Source of the DNA: Leishmania mexicana MHOM/GT/2001/U1103
Lineage: Eukaryota; Euglenozoa; Kinetoplastea; Trypanosomatida; Trypanosomatidae
Assembly (NCBI RefSeq): GCF_000234665.1
Contig: NC_018337.1
Span: forward strand, 582,222-646,221
Reading direction: 5' to 3'
DNA length: 64,000 nt
Shown here: positions 30,443-40,281 of the stretch, one piece after another
Layout of the letters: each line of letters begins with the position of its first letter
Numbering within the stretch: position 1 is the first letter of the stretch
Made by a program: the position numbers and the translations under genes
Notes under the pieces: generated by a model
Databases searched by the model: none
What the model saw: only the letters and a program-made list of their open reading frames with translations
Told to the model about the DNA's origin: nothing

Positions 30443-32938
30443 GACGCACACACCGCTGCTCAGATGAGGGCTGTGTATGTGGACAGGGTGAAGGATGTGA
30501 GAGGGACAAAGGACCCATGAGGGGCCGATGTCACGAATCAGTGCGACTCTTGAAGGACGGGAAGATGCAGGGAGACAGAGTGAGAGAGTACAGAGAGGCA
30601 GCTGGCACACATCAGATCGTCACTGCGCACAGCGACCGGTCGCCAGCTCACTCACTGGTCCAGCAGGAGGGAGAAACGACACCTCCAGAGAAGAAGCAAG
30701 CAGGGTGCGATGGATGTAAGCACAGGTGTGACAGCAAGGCCGACAATCAGGTGAAAAGGTGGTGATGGTGGTGGTGTCGGGGGAGGGGCTTGGCAACTGG
30801 CATGTAGTAGCGACCACCTGCTTCCCAAGGACGTGCATCCTGAGAGAAGGGGATGAGCCGAGTAAAGAAGGACATACAACCCAGCACAAAGATCGTGCCT
30901 TGCGCAGCCTCGCGGGTGCGTTGGTGTGCGTCCGCAATCACGCTTGCGTGAAAGAGCAGACCCGAGGACACGGCATGGCAACGGAAGAGATCGAGAGACA
31001 AAGAAAAAAAACAAGCGGCTCAGAGGCGCACCAACGCTTCAAAGACGCACAAAAAAAAGGGGCGCCGATGAATTTGCCACGACAGAGAAAGAAACTAAAA
31101 CTATGTGTAGTGCGGTACAAGGAGAGATGCGAAGGGGCCGGTTGGGAGGGGGTCATCGCACGGGATGGGAGGTTCACTGAAGTCAGGCCTGCAGGAGAGC
31201 GCCAGCAGAGAGGACAGTGGTGAAAACGGATTGGAGAAACTATTCACTGGCTTGGCAGGGAGGGGGAGGGGAGAGCGAACAAGAAAGGAGAGCCACACCT
31301 CGTCTACGTGCTGGAGGTGGACGATTTCGCTGCACTTCTCCAATCCTTGTGTTTCTTTATGGGTTCTTCCTGCCGGTCTTTGCGACGTTGCACAACGCGC
31401 CAACAGTCACCACACCCCTTTCCGCTGCTATCCGATCCGAAAAGGAAAAGCGGATGTGTCTCGCTTCTTCTTGCTGCGCATTGTTATCCGTTTTCCATGT
31501 CGGCAAGCTGATGGTAAAGGAGAAAGCACGTGCTTCACCAAACAATCAAATACCTTCTCATTGCTCATTTGGTTTCACACACCAGCGGGTCCGCCAGATG
31601 GCGAAGAGGAACAACATGCGAATCACGGAGACATACCCTGGAAAACACGATTTTGATAGTTGCGTATCCACGGTCGACACCTCTTGTCACTTTGATGATG
31701 GTATGCCCGCATGGTAGTCCGTCGTGAAATGTTTGTGTCCGAGTATCTCTGTCCCTTTCGAGAAGCCACCCACACCGACAAACAAAGAGCCTACAAGCAG
31801 ACCTGTACACCAATGCACTCATACCGCAATCTCCATCATTCGTTATGCGTGCGTGTCGAGTGCCCGCAACTATGGGATGATTTAAAGTGAAGAAGAAGGG
31901 GGAGGGAGAGGGGGACAGACGTTCCACGGCGCAGCATAAAGGATGTACACTTTGCGCTGCATAGCCGAGGGAGCGATCAATCAGGAAAGAGGCATGAAGC
32001 ATACCTCGCACGCGAAAGGAGAGGGAAAAAATAAGAAAAAAGAAAGCGATACATATATACATACATCTGCATACATACATATAAACACGCATACACATAT
32101 ATGTATATAGATACATGCGTGCATGTATCTTTACACAAGGAAATAAGGACGACAATGCCAGAGGCGGGACGATTCTTCTCATTCCATCCTAAGAAAGCAT
32201 ACCCCATTCGTATAAAATAACACAGAAGAGAGAGGGAGGGCGCGAGGGAAAGATCATACAGCAGCGCATGCAAGCACAAAACAAGAAACAGAGCCAAAAC
32301 AGAAAAAAATGACACACACACAGACACACAGACAGACAATCGTGCCCAGCACAGAAAGGTCTCATGACTGAGACCTAACGCGTGCTCATGGGGTGGGTGG
32401 ATGGGTGGGTGGGGGATCCACTGCACACGAGGGCTTGATCCGCCACTCAATATGGGGAATGCACTGTGACTTGTGTTGCATTTCTCCACCCAATGCGCCC
32501 CAACTCCCCAACTCTGCTCTGACCCACGAATCCGTCTTCTGTGCATCCTCCACGCCGAGCTCGCTGCCACTACAAGTGAATCCACCCCTCATAGAGGACG
32601 TCGAGAGAGCCTTTGACAAAATACAGCAGAAGAGGGTGGGTTCAGCATCAGCAGAGGTATGGGGAGAAGTCGGGAGAGGGGGTGATCAACGAGAGCGTAG
32701 CAGAAGGAGGGACCAGCTGAACAGGCAAGAGGGAGCCTACACAGCGAAGGAACGAAAACCTTCAACCTCTTTCCATCATCCCCCATTGACCCAGAGTGGT
32801 GCGATAAGAAGGGTTGTGCTCCCTAAACGTATTTGCCATCCGGCTACTCTGCGGCTACCTTTAGAGCCCTCAAAAAGCCCTCGGCGCCACAGCAGAAGAA
32901 TCTCTGCGTGCCACACAGGCATTTGAGTCCATGCTTCC
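30443..32938. other. Intergenic region, 2.5 kb, no gene seen
   Basis: This spans the 5' UTR of the VPS13 gene and the 3' flank of the truncated dehydrogenase copy. It holds a GT/GGT-rich patch at 30763-30785, purine-rich tracts at 31240-31290 and 31880-31920, an AT-rich microsatellite at 32049-32130, and a GGTGGATG run near 32391-32411. Frames of up to about 205 codons are low-complexity (Cys/Tyr/Met-rich over the ATAC repeat) and unconvincing. Confidence 0.65.
32049..32130. repeat. AT-rich (TACA)n/(TATA)n microsatellite
   Basis: Imperfect repeats of ATAC, ACAT and TATA over about 80 bases, ending in a near-palindromic ATATATGTATAT stretch. This is the most AT-rich block in an otherwise GC-rich window. 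It lies in the intergenic region on the 3' side of the dehydrogenase array. Confidence 0.75.
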
Positions 32939-33826
32939 CTACAGCGAGGTCACCGACGGCCTGTCATCATCGACAACAGAAAAGGGTAATACTTCTGGAA
33001 GCGGCTCCACTTCAAACACATCGAGAGCAGCAGCACGAATAGTGCCCCTCTTGAGAGCCTCGATGATGTCAGCTTCGCACACCGACATGCCGCGGCCAAT
33101 GTTGATGAAGACGGCGCTCGGCTTCATCTTTGCAAAGAGCGCCTTGCCGAAGAAGTGCCTCGTGTGCTCCGTGCCGGGCAGCACAGAAACGACAAAGTCG
33201 GCCTCGCGGATCGACTCGTCCAGCGCGTCATTGCCGCGCACCATCACGCCAAACTTGTCCGTCTTCTTGTCGCCGCTGCGACGGATGCCGGTCACCTGCA
33301 TGCCCAGCGCCACCGCCTTCGCGCCGCAGGCTTCACCGATGTCGCCGTAGCCGATGATCACGACCTTCTGCCCGCTGAGTTCAATGCTGCTGAAGGGGTC
33401 CCACTTCCTCTCATTCTTCGAGGTAACCAAGCGCCATGGAAGGCGATTGAAGTACAACATGCTGAATACGACGTACTCTGCAAGAATGTTGGAGCAGCAG
33501 CCCTGCGAGTTGCAGAACAGGATGCCGGAGAGCTCCTGCTTCAGCTCCGAGAGCTTGTACGCGTCGACGCCGGCAGTGAGACTGTAGATGAGCTTCACAC
33601 GGCGCTCCTCCTTGTCGTAGTCGTCGCAAAGATCCTTGATGACGGCGTGGGCGCAGCTCTCCGAAACAATCATGAAGATGCCATCGTTGTCTGCCTTCAC
33701 AGAAGCGAAGCAGCTGACATCGGTGCCGCACACGATGGCCGAGATCCTGCCCTCGAGCTTCTTCAGAACATCACACACCACAGCGCAGTGGTCGCCACCG
33801 ACGCAGACGCAAATGGTAGGGGCCAT
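32939..33826 (-). pseudogene. D-2-hydroxyacid dehydrogenase, copy 1, 3'-truncated
   Basis: 295 residues. The first 277 match the intact copy at 37781-38788, including the NAD-binding GYGDIG motif (residues 159-164), the catalytic Arg in GRG (245) and the Glu in DVFEVEP (274). After PLP277 the sequence switches to 18 unrelated residues (EVLPFSVVDDDRPSVTSL) and stops. The lost 58 residues of the intact copy include the catalytic His (LLTAHSAN, His295) and the last part of the substrate-binding lobe, so this product should be catalytically dead if the assembly is right. Homology to the other copies ends on the 3' side near 32997, inside the coding region. It differs from the other copies by a few single bases (for example G for A at 33442). 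It could be a true truncated paralogue left by recombination or an assembly mis-join at the edge of a repeat. Confidence 0.75.
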
Positions 33827-35737
33827 GCTGCCGACAACGGAAGCACAGAATGGGCAGGGGTTCCACTGCGCTACAGAGCGCGACCGCGTGAGGCGATAGC
33901 AGAGAACAAAGCGTGCTGTTACACAAGCTTAAAAAGATATATGTCAACCGTGTATTGGGGTTTGACGTGCATATGAGCGGATGACGGAATCGACTGACGC
34001 TGGCGTGTGTGAACTCAACGCCACACGGGGTGCTGGAGGTGGTGTCGCTAGCGGGTAGAGAGGGCCAAGCAACAACAGCGAAGGAAATAAAAAAGAAAAG
34101 CGGAAAGGGAAACCGTGTGGCAGGCTAAGCGCGGCGGAAATGCGACGGGGTACGAACGAGAGCGCCACCGGAGATAGGGGGGGGGGCGTAAAGGCCAAGC
34201 AGAAGGAGCGGAGAGAGCCGGCGATAGAGGGAGACTGCTCCAATCTGCAGAGGCGAAGGCACGCATACGAGGAAGATGAGGAATCGCCGCGAGTGCGTGT
34301 CGTTACCGTGCACGCGCCAAGGCAACTTGGTAGTTCGTGCTCAAGCACAACAGGGCTTTCGGGCAGATACAATCGCTGGCCTCTCTGATAGTCGGGGAAC
34401 CTCGTCCTCCAACTCATTAGCACCCTGAGCTTGGTTTCACAAGGGCGGGCATGCTGGCACGGGATTCCATACGTCGGCCACTGCCACCAGCTGCATTTGA
34501 TCGAAGATGTCCAACCAGTTACCCGCGCGCACACACATACACGACCCCACATCGCCGCCAGACAATTGTGAGGACATGCGCAGCGGAAGCGGCGGGATGT
34601 GGGTGCGGAAGAGCTGAACGAATCATTCATTGTCTTGGCCGCGAAGTTCACCAATGATGCACTTCATCGCTTCTGCAGTCGCATGGGAAAGGCGGAGTGG
34701 CGGCGTCCGTCGACTTCGCGAGACTGGAGGTGTCCCGTGGCGCCAAGCGTGGCGGGGAGTGACGCAGCGTCTCTAGCGATCAGCGCGGCTCAGAAAAGAA
34801 AAATGGGGATGCGCGAGTCGATTCTGCACAAAGACGTCGCACTATTGCAGGCGCTGGAGAGGTGCCTCTTGTCACGACGCTGTCGTGGCGTCATTGATGG
34901 TACAGCAGGGGCTGCAAAACCCAATAAAATAAATTGTTCCCGATTGTGTTTTACGTAACAAAGTAATTAAAATGAGGCGAGGCGAGCGGTGAGCTCAGTT
35001 GAACTTCACCTCACCGACAGTCCCGAGGTGGTGTGAGTGCCAGAGGGGACCGTCGTACTCCACTTAGCATCGTATCAATTTCCACAGAGTATATCGCCGC
35101 ACAGCCCAGTATACGAGCCTGCATTGCCGCTCAAGAAACGTATGGCGCCGATCTCGATACTGGAGGCGATGATGTAGATTTGCGTTGGTGTGTTCGGCGC
35201 CGAGCGCCTTATGGAGAGAATGAAGCAAACAGAACAGAGCGGTGCCCAAATCATAAAGCGCGGCGCTCCTGTTCTCTCGCTGGACAGCCACACGCCCACA
35301 CAGACGCGAAAATGAAATAAAGAGATGAGGTAAGGCTTGCTTGTCACAGTCAATTGTCACTCAGCTGGTGCACACGCTCCGACACCACATTCGGTCTCGG
35401 TAAGCGCAGATCACTGAAAGGGAGATGATATGGTGTTGGAATTATGTCAACAGGCAATAAATAAAGAGAGCGTACATCGCAAGCACCAGGGCTCATGCCG
35501 CGCGGCACGCGACTAGCATGTGCACAGGAACCCAAGCACCGCAACACACGATGACGCGCCTAGTAGCCCTTATCCATGCACACTGTGTGGGCAGAAACAG
35601 TGCCATGGGCGCTGAGCTCGTCGAAGATATCCGTGAAAACTTTCATGGTGCGCTTCACGACATCCCCCGTCAAGTTTGCGGAGTGTGCTGTCAACAGCAG
35701 CTTGCTGTCAGGTAATTCCCACAGAGGAGAGTCCTTC
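32997..35737. repeat. Dehydrogenase tandem repeat, unit 1
   Basis: A 2741-bp unit running from the shared GGAAGCGGCTCC at 32997 to just before the same string at 35738. It carries the truncated copy 1, its 5' flank, and the sequence that forms the 3' flank and last codons of copy 2. The internal duplication junction lies at about 34752, where copy 3 diverges into unique sequence. Confidence 0.85.
33827..35559. other. Spacer between dehydrogenase copies 1 and 2
   Basis: A 1.7 kb gene-free spacer, almost identical to the one between copies 2 and 3. It has a poly-G run near 34177-34186 and an AT-rich patch (AATAAAATAAATTG near 34922-34935) on the copy-2 3' side. The ORFs in it (for example 34599-34958 plus and 35064-35360 minus) are repeated in the second spacer only because the DNA is duplicated, and none resembles a known protein. 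Confidence 0.65.
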
Positions 35738-36195
35738 GGAAGCGGCTCCACCTCAAACACATCGAGAGCAGCAGCGCGAATAGTGCCCCTCTTGAGAGCC
35801 TCGATGATGTCAGCTTCGCACACCGACATGCCGCGGCCAATGTTGATGAAGACGGCGCTCGGCTTCATCTTTGCAAAGAGCGCCTTGCCGAAGAAGTGCC
35901 TCGTGTGCTCCGTGCCGGGCAGCACAGAAACGACAAAGTCGGCCTCGCGGATCGACTCGTCCAGCGCGTCATTGCCGCGCACCATCACGCCAAACTTGTC
36001 CGTCTTCTTGTCGCCGCTGCGACGGATGCCGGTCACCTGCATGCCCAGCGCCACCGCCTTCGCGCCGCAGGCTTCACCGATGTCGCCGTAGCCGATGATC
36101 ACGACCTTCTGCCCGCTGAGTTCAATGCTGCTGAAGGGGTCCCACTTCCTCTCATTCTTCGAGGTAACCAAGCGCCATGGAAGACGATGAAGTAC
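35560..36195 (-). CDS. D-2-hydroxyacid dehydrogenase, copy 2, N-terminal part lost in gap
   Basis: The visible part encodes the C-terminal ~210 residues of the same enzyme as copy 3, ending in the same HTVCMDKGY. It retains the GYGDIG NAD-binding motif, the catalytic Arg (GRG), Glu (DVFEVEP) and His (LLTAHSAN). The coding sequence runs into the N gap at 36196. In the last bases before the gap one T is missing relative to copies 1 and 3 (GACGATGAAG against GACGATTGAAG), which would shift the frame; because it sits at a contig end it is probably a sequencing or consensus error. Any translation continuing through the N block joins this gene to upstream non-coding sequence and should be ignored. 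Confidence 0.8.
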   Translation of the reverse strand, partial: VLHRLPWRLVTSKNERKWDPFSSIELSGQKVVIIGYGDIGEACGAKAVALGMQVTGIRRSGDKKTDKFGVMVRGNDALDESIREADFVVSVLPGTEHTRHFFGKALFAKMKPSAVFINIGRGMSVCEADIIEALKRGTIRAAALDVFEVEPLPKDSPLWELPDSKLLLTAHSANLTGDVVKRTMKVFTDIFDELSAHGTVSAHTVCMDKGY

Positions 36196-36295
36196 NNNNN
36201 NNNNNNNNNNNNNNNNNNNNNNNNNNNNNNNNNNNNNNNNNNNNNNNNNNNNNNNNNNNNNNNNNNNNNNNNNNNNNNNNNNNNNNNNNNNNNNN
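36196..36295. other. Assembly gap (100 N)
   Basis: Placeholder of 100 N. Alignment of the tandem units implies a true size of about 620 bases covering the first ~124 codons of dehydrogenase copy 2 and part of its 5' flank. Confidence 0.95.
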
Positions 36296-37780
36296 CAGCG
36301 AAGGAAATAAAAAGAAAAGCGGAAAGGGAAACCGTGTGGCAGGCTAAGCGCGGCGGAAATGCGACGGGGTACGAACGAGAGCGCCACCGGAGATAGGGGG
36401 GGGGGGCGTAAAGGCCAAGCAGAAGGAGCGGAGAGAGCCGGCGATAGAGGGAGACTGCTCCAATCTGCAGAGGCGAAGGCACGCATACGAGGAAGATGAG
36501 GAATCGCCGCGAGTGCGTGTCGTTACCGTGCACGCGCCAAGGCAACTTGGTAGTTCGTGCTCAAGCACAACAGGGCTTTCGGGCAGATACAATCGCTGGC
36601 CTCTCTGATAGTCGGGGAACCTCGTCCTCCAACTCATTAGCACCCTGAGCTTGGTTTCACAAGGGCGGGCATGCTGGCACGGGATTCCATACGTCGGCCA
36701 CTGCCACCAGCTGCATTTGATCGAAGATGTCCAACCAGTTACCCGCGCGCACACACATACACGACCCCACATCGCCGCCAGACAATTGTGAGGACATGCG
36801 CAGCGGAAGCGGCGGGATGTGGGTGCGGAAGAGCTGAACGAATCATTCATTGTCTTGGCCGCGAAGTTCACCAATGATGCACTTCATCGCTTCTGCAGTC
36901 GCATGGGAAAGGCGGAGTGGCGGCGTCCGTCGACTTCGCGAGACTGGAGGTGTCCCGTGGCGCCAAGCGTGGCGGGGAGTGACGCAGCGTCTCTAGCGAT
37001 CAGCGCGGCTCAGAAAAGAAAAATGGGGATGCGCGAGTCGATTCTGCACAAAGACGTCGCACTATTGCAGGCGCTGGAGAGGTGCCTCTTGTCACGACGC
37101 TGTCGTGGCGTCATTGATGGTACAGCAGGGGCTGCAAAACCCAATAAAATAAATTGTTCCCGATTGTGTTTTACGTAACAAAGTAATTAAAATGAGGCGA
37201 GGCGAGCGGTGAGCTCAGTTGAACTTCACCTCACCGACAGTCCCGAGGTGGTGTGAGTGCCAGAGGGGACCGTCGTACTCCACTTAGCATCGTATCAATT
37301 TCCACAGAGTATATCGCCGCACAGCCCAGTATACGAGCCTGCATTGCCGCTCAAGAAACGTATGGCGCCGATCTCGATACTGGAGGCGATGATGTAGATT
37401 TGCGTTGGTGTGTTCGGCGCCGAGCGCCTTATGGAGAGAATGAAGCAAACAGAACAGAGCGGTGCCCAAATCATAAAGCGCGGCGCTCCTGTTCTCTCGC
37501 TGGACAGCCACACGCCCACACAGACGCGAAAATGAAATAAAGAGATGAGGTAAGGCTTGCTTGTCACAGTCAATTGTCACTCAGCTGGTGCACACGCTCC
37601 GACACCACATTCGGTCTCGGTAAGCGCAGATCACTTGAAAGGGAGATGATATGGTGTTGGAATTATGTCAACAGGCAATAAATAAAGAGAGCGTACATCG
37701 CAAGCACCAGGGCTCATGCCGCGCGGCACGCGACTAGCATGTGCACAGGAACCCAAGCACCGCAACACACGATGACGCGC
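36296..37780. other. Spacer between dehydrogenase copies 2 and 3
   Basis: Near-identical duplicate of the copy 1-copy 2 spacer (34076-35559), with small homopolymer-length differences. No gene is seen in it. Confidence 0.7.
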
Positions 37781-38788
37781 CTAGTAGCCCTTATCCATGC
37801 ACACTGTGTGGGCAGAAACAGTGCCATGGGCGCTGAGCTCGTCGAAGATATCCGTGAAAACTTTCATGGTGCGCTTCACGACATCCCCCGTCAAGTTTGC
37901 GGAGTGTGCTGTCAACAGCAGCTTGCTGTCAGGTAATTCCCACAGAGGAGAGTCCTTCGGAAGCGGCTCCACCTCAAACACATCGAGAGCAGCAGCGCGA
38001 ATAGTGCCCCTCTTGAGAGCCTCGATGATGTCAGCTTCGCACACCGACATGCCGCGGCCAATGTTGATGAAGACGGCGCTCGGCTTCATCTTTGCAAAGA
38101 GCGCCTTGCCGAAGAAGTGCCTCGTGTGCTCCGTGCCGGGCAGCACAGAAACGACAAAGTCGGCCTCGCGGATCGACTCGTCCAGCGCGTCATTGCCGCG
38201 CACCATCACGCCAAACTTGTCCGTCTTCTTGTCGCCGCTGCGACGGATGCCGGTCACCTGCATGCCCAGCGCCACCGCCTTCGCGCCGCAGGCTTCACCG
38301 ATGTCGCCGTAGCCGATGATCACGACCTTCTGCCCGCTGAGTTCAATGCTGCTGAAGGGGTCCCACTTCCTCTCATTCTTCGAGGTAACCAAGCGCCATG
38401 GAAGACGATTGAAGTACAACATGCTGAATACGACGTACTCTGCAAGAATGTTGGAGCAGCAGCCCTGCGAGTTGCAGAACAGGATGCCGGAGAGCTCCTG
38501 CTTCAGCTCCGAGAGCTTGTACGCGTCGACGCCGGCAGTGAGACTGTAGATGAGCTTCACACGGCGCTCCTCCTTGTCGTAGTCGTCGCAAAGATCCTTG
38601 ATGACGGCGTGGGCGCAGCTCTCCGAAACAATCATGAAGATGCCATCGTTGTCTGCCTTCACAGAAGCGAAGCAGCTGACATCGGTGCCGCACACGATGG
38701 CCGAGATCCTGCCCTCGAGCTTCTTCAGAACATCACACACCACAGCGCAGTGGTCGCCACCGACGCAGACGCAAATGGTAGGGGCCAT
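37781..38788 (-). CDS. D-isomer-specific 2-hydroxyacid dehydrogenase (intact copy 3)
   Basis: 335 residues, a normal length for the family. These enzymes reduce 2-keto acids to D-2-hydroxy acids, or the reverse, using NAD(P). The N-terminal substrate-binding part is followed by the nucleotide-binding domain with GYGDIG at residues 159-164. IRRSGDKK at 181-188 lies where the dinucleotide 2' position is usually read, and its Arg pair hints at possible NADP(H) use. Catalytic residues are Arg245 (NIGRG), Glu274 (DVFEVEP) and His295 (LLTAHSAN). The helix beginning GDVVKRTMKVF near the C-terminus returns to the substrate domain as usual. No targeting peptide or peroxisomal C-terminal tripeptide is evident (ends KGY). 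The substrate cannot be told from sequence. It is the first copy of the array to be transcribed. Confidence 0.93.
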   Translation of the reverse strand: MAPTICVCVGGDHCAVVCDVLKKLEGRISAIVCGTDVSCFASVKADNDGIFMIVSESCAHAVIKDLCDDYDKEERRVKLIYSLTAGVDAYKLSELKQELSGILFCNSQGCCSNILAEYVVFSMLYFNRLPWRLVTSKNERKWDPFSSIELSGQKVVIIGYGDIGEACGAKAVALGMQVTGIRRSGDKKTDKFGVMVRGNDALDESIREADFVVSVLPGTEHTRHFFGKALFAKMKPSAVFINIGRGMSVCEADIIEALKRGTIRAAALDVFEVEPLPKDSPLWELPDSKLLLTAHSANLTGDVVKRTMKVFTDIFDELSAHGTVSAHTVCMDKGY

Positions 38789-39715
38789 GCTGCCGACAAC
38801 GGAAGCACAGAATGGGCAGGGGTTCCACTGCGCTACAGAGCGCGACCGCGTGAGGCGATAGCAGAGAACAAAGCGTGCTGTTACACAAGCTTAAAAAGAT
38901 ATATGTCAACCGTGTATTGGGGTTTGACGTGCATATGAGCGGATGACGGAATCGACTGACGCTGGCGTGTGTGAACTCAACGCCACACGGGGTGCTGGAG
39001 GTGGTGTCGCTAGCGGGTAGAGAGGGCCAAGCAACAACAGCGAAGGAAATAAAAAAGAAAAGCGGAAAGGGAAACCGTGTGGCAGGCTAAGCGCGGCGGA
39101 AATGCGACGGGGTACGAACGAGAGCGCCACCGGAGATAGGGGGGGGGGGCGTAAAGGCCAAGCAGAAGGAGCGGAGAGAGCCGGCGATAGAGGGAGACTG
39201 CTCCAATCTGCAGAGGCGAAGGCACGCATACGAGGAAGATGAGGAATCGCCGCGAGTGCGTGTCGTTACCGTGCACGCGCCAAGGCAACTTGGTAGTTCG
39301 TGCTCAAGCACAACAGGGCTTTCGGGCAGATACAATCGCTGGCCTCTCTGATAGTCGGGGAACCTCGTCCTCCAACTCATTAGCACCCTGAGCTTGGTTT
39401 CACAAGGGCGGGCATGCTGGCACGGGATTCCATACGTCGGCCACTGCCACCAGCTGCATTTGATCGAAGATGTCCAACCAGTTACCCGCGCGCACACACA
39501 TACACGACCCCACATCGCCGCCAGACAATTGTGAGGACATGCGCAGCGGAAGCGGCGGGATGTGGGTGCGGAAGAGCTGAACGAATCATTCATTGTCTTG
39601 GCCGCGAAGTTCACCAATGATGCACTTCATCGCTTCTGCAGTCGCATGGGAAAGGCGGAGTGGCGGCGTCCGTCGACTTCGCGAGACTGGAGGTGTCCCG
39701 TGGCGCCAAGCGTGG
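37959..39715. repeat. Dehydrogenase tandem repeat, unit 3 (partial)
   Basis: Matches units 1 and 2 from the GGAAGCGGCTCC anchor at 37959 through CCAAGCGTGG ending at 39715. After that it diverges from the equivalent positions in unit 1 (34753 onward) into single-copy sequence. This marks the sense-5' edge of the array. Confidence 0.85.
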
Positions 39716-40281
39716 TAGGTAATAGCGGTTCAGGTGCACCTTCACGGTCAACTCTTTCACGTCTTATTGCCCAAGCGGCGGAGAAAGACCTCGGCATACA
39801 CCTATCACGAAAAAAGAAGGAAGGCGGTTCTAATGAGGTGAAGAAGGCGCACCTACGCGGCATTCCGAATCGCTGCCCTCCACTCTCCTTTATGGCAGCA
39901 CGAGCCCCCGGTACAGCGTAGTCCGAAAAGAGACACCACATGAGGGAGGTGTGTGGGTGTGTGGCATGGCTCACATAGCACGAATGTGGCCCACATGAGG
40001 TAGTGTACATCAAACAAACAACACAGGCAGAAAACAGAGTGGTGGTGGTGGTGGGGGGGGAAGGCCACAAAAGCGAGTGCACACTCGAAAGGCCTCAATG
40101 GAGACCAAGAAGAGGTAGAGGGCATGCACGCCCCGGGGAGATGGTTCTGCGGCACCGCGTGAGGAGGCACGCCACACGTGCCTGAGGGTGAAGCCCCTCG
40201 GAGACACGTCAAAGACGAAACGAAAAACAGAAAGGAGTCGCGCTGTGTGCACCGCGACAGTGTTGGAGCTTTTCGCTGCCG
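38789..40281. other. Gene-free flank between dehydrogenase copy 3 and the next gene
   Basis: The left part, up to 39715, is repeat-unit 5' flank; the rest is unique UTR/intergenic sequence with a GTG/GGT-rich patch near 40041-40062. The ORFs seen are repeat-derived or low-complexity. Confidence 0.65.

Larger units (their letters stand above)
35738..37958. repeat. Dehydrogenase tandem repeat, unit 2 (interrupted by gap)
   Basis: Same unit as 32997-35737. Offsets against unit 1 are 2741 before the gap and 2220 after it, so the 100 N stand for about 621 bases if the units are equal. Unit 3 independently gives 620 bases between the two flanking anchors (38418-39037). Differences from unit 1 are limited to a few substitutions and one-base indels, including one T near 37635. 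Confidence 0.85.

Noticed and set aside
30443..30610. 56-residue extension of VPS13 upstream of the chorein domain
   Set aside because: The chorein_N domain conventionally begins at the protein start; the extension is Cys/Pro/His-rich like translated UTR.
33155..33976. 273-codon plus-strand ORF antisense to dehydrogenase copy 1 (repeated at 38117-38938)
   Set aside because: It mirrors the codon bias of the real minus-strand gene and matches no recognisable protein; it is repeated only because the DNA is duplicated.
36099..36545. ORFs reading through the N gap
   Set aside because: They join dehydrogenase copy 2 to non-coding 5' flank across 100 placeholder bases; the protein does not exist.
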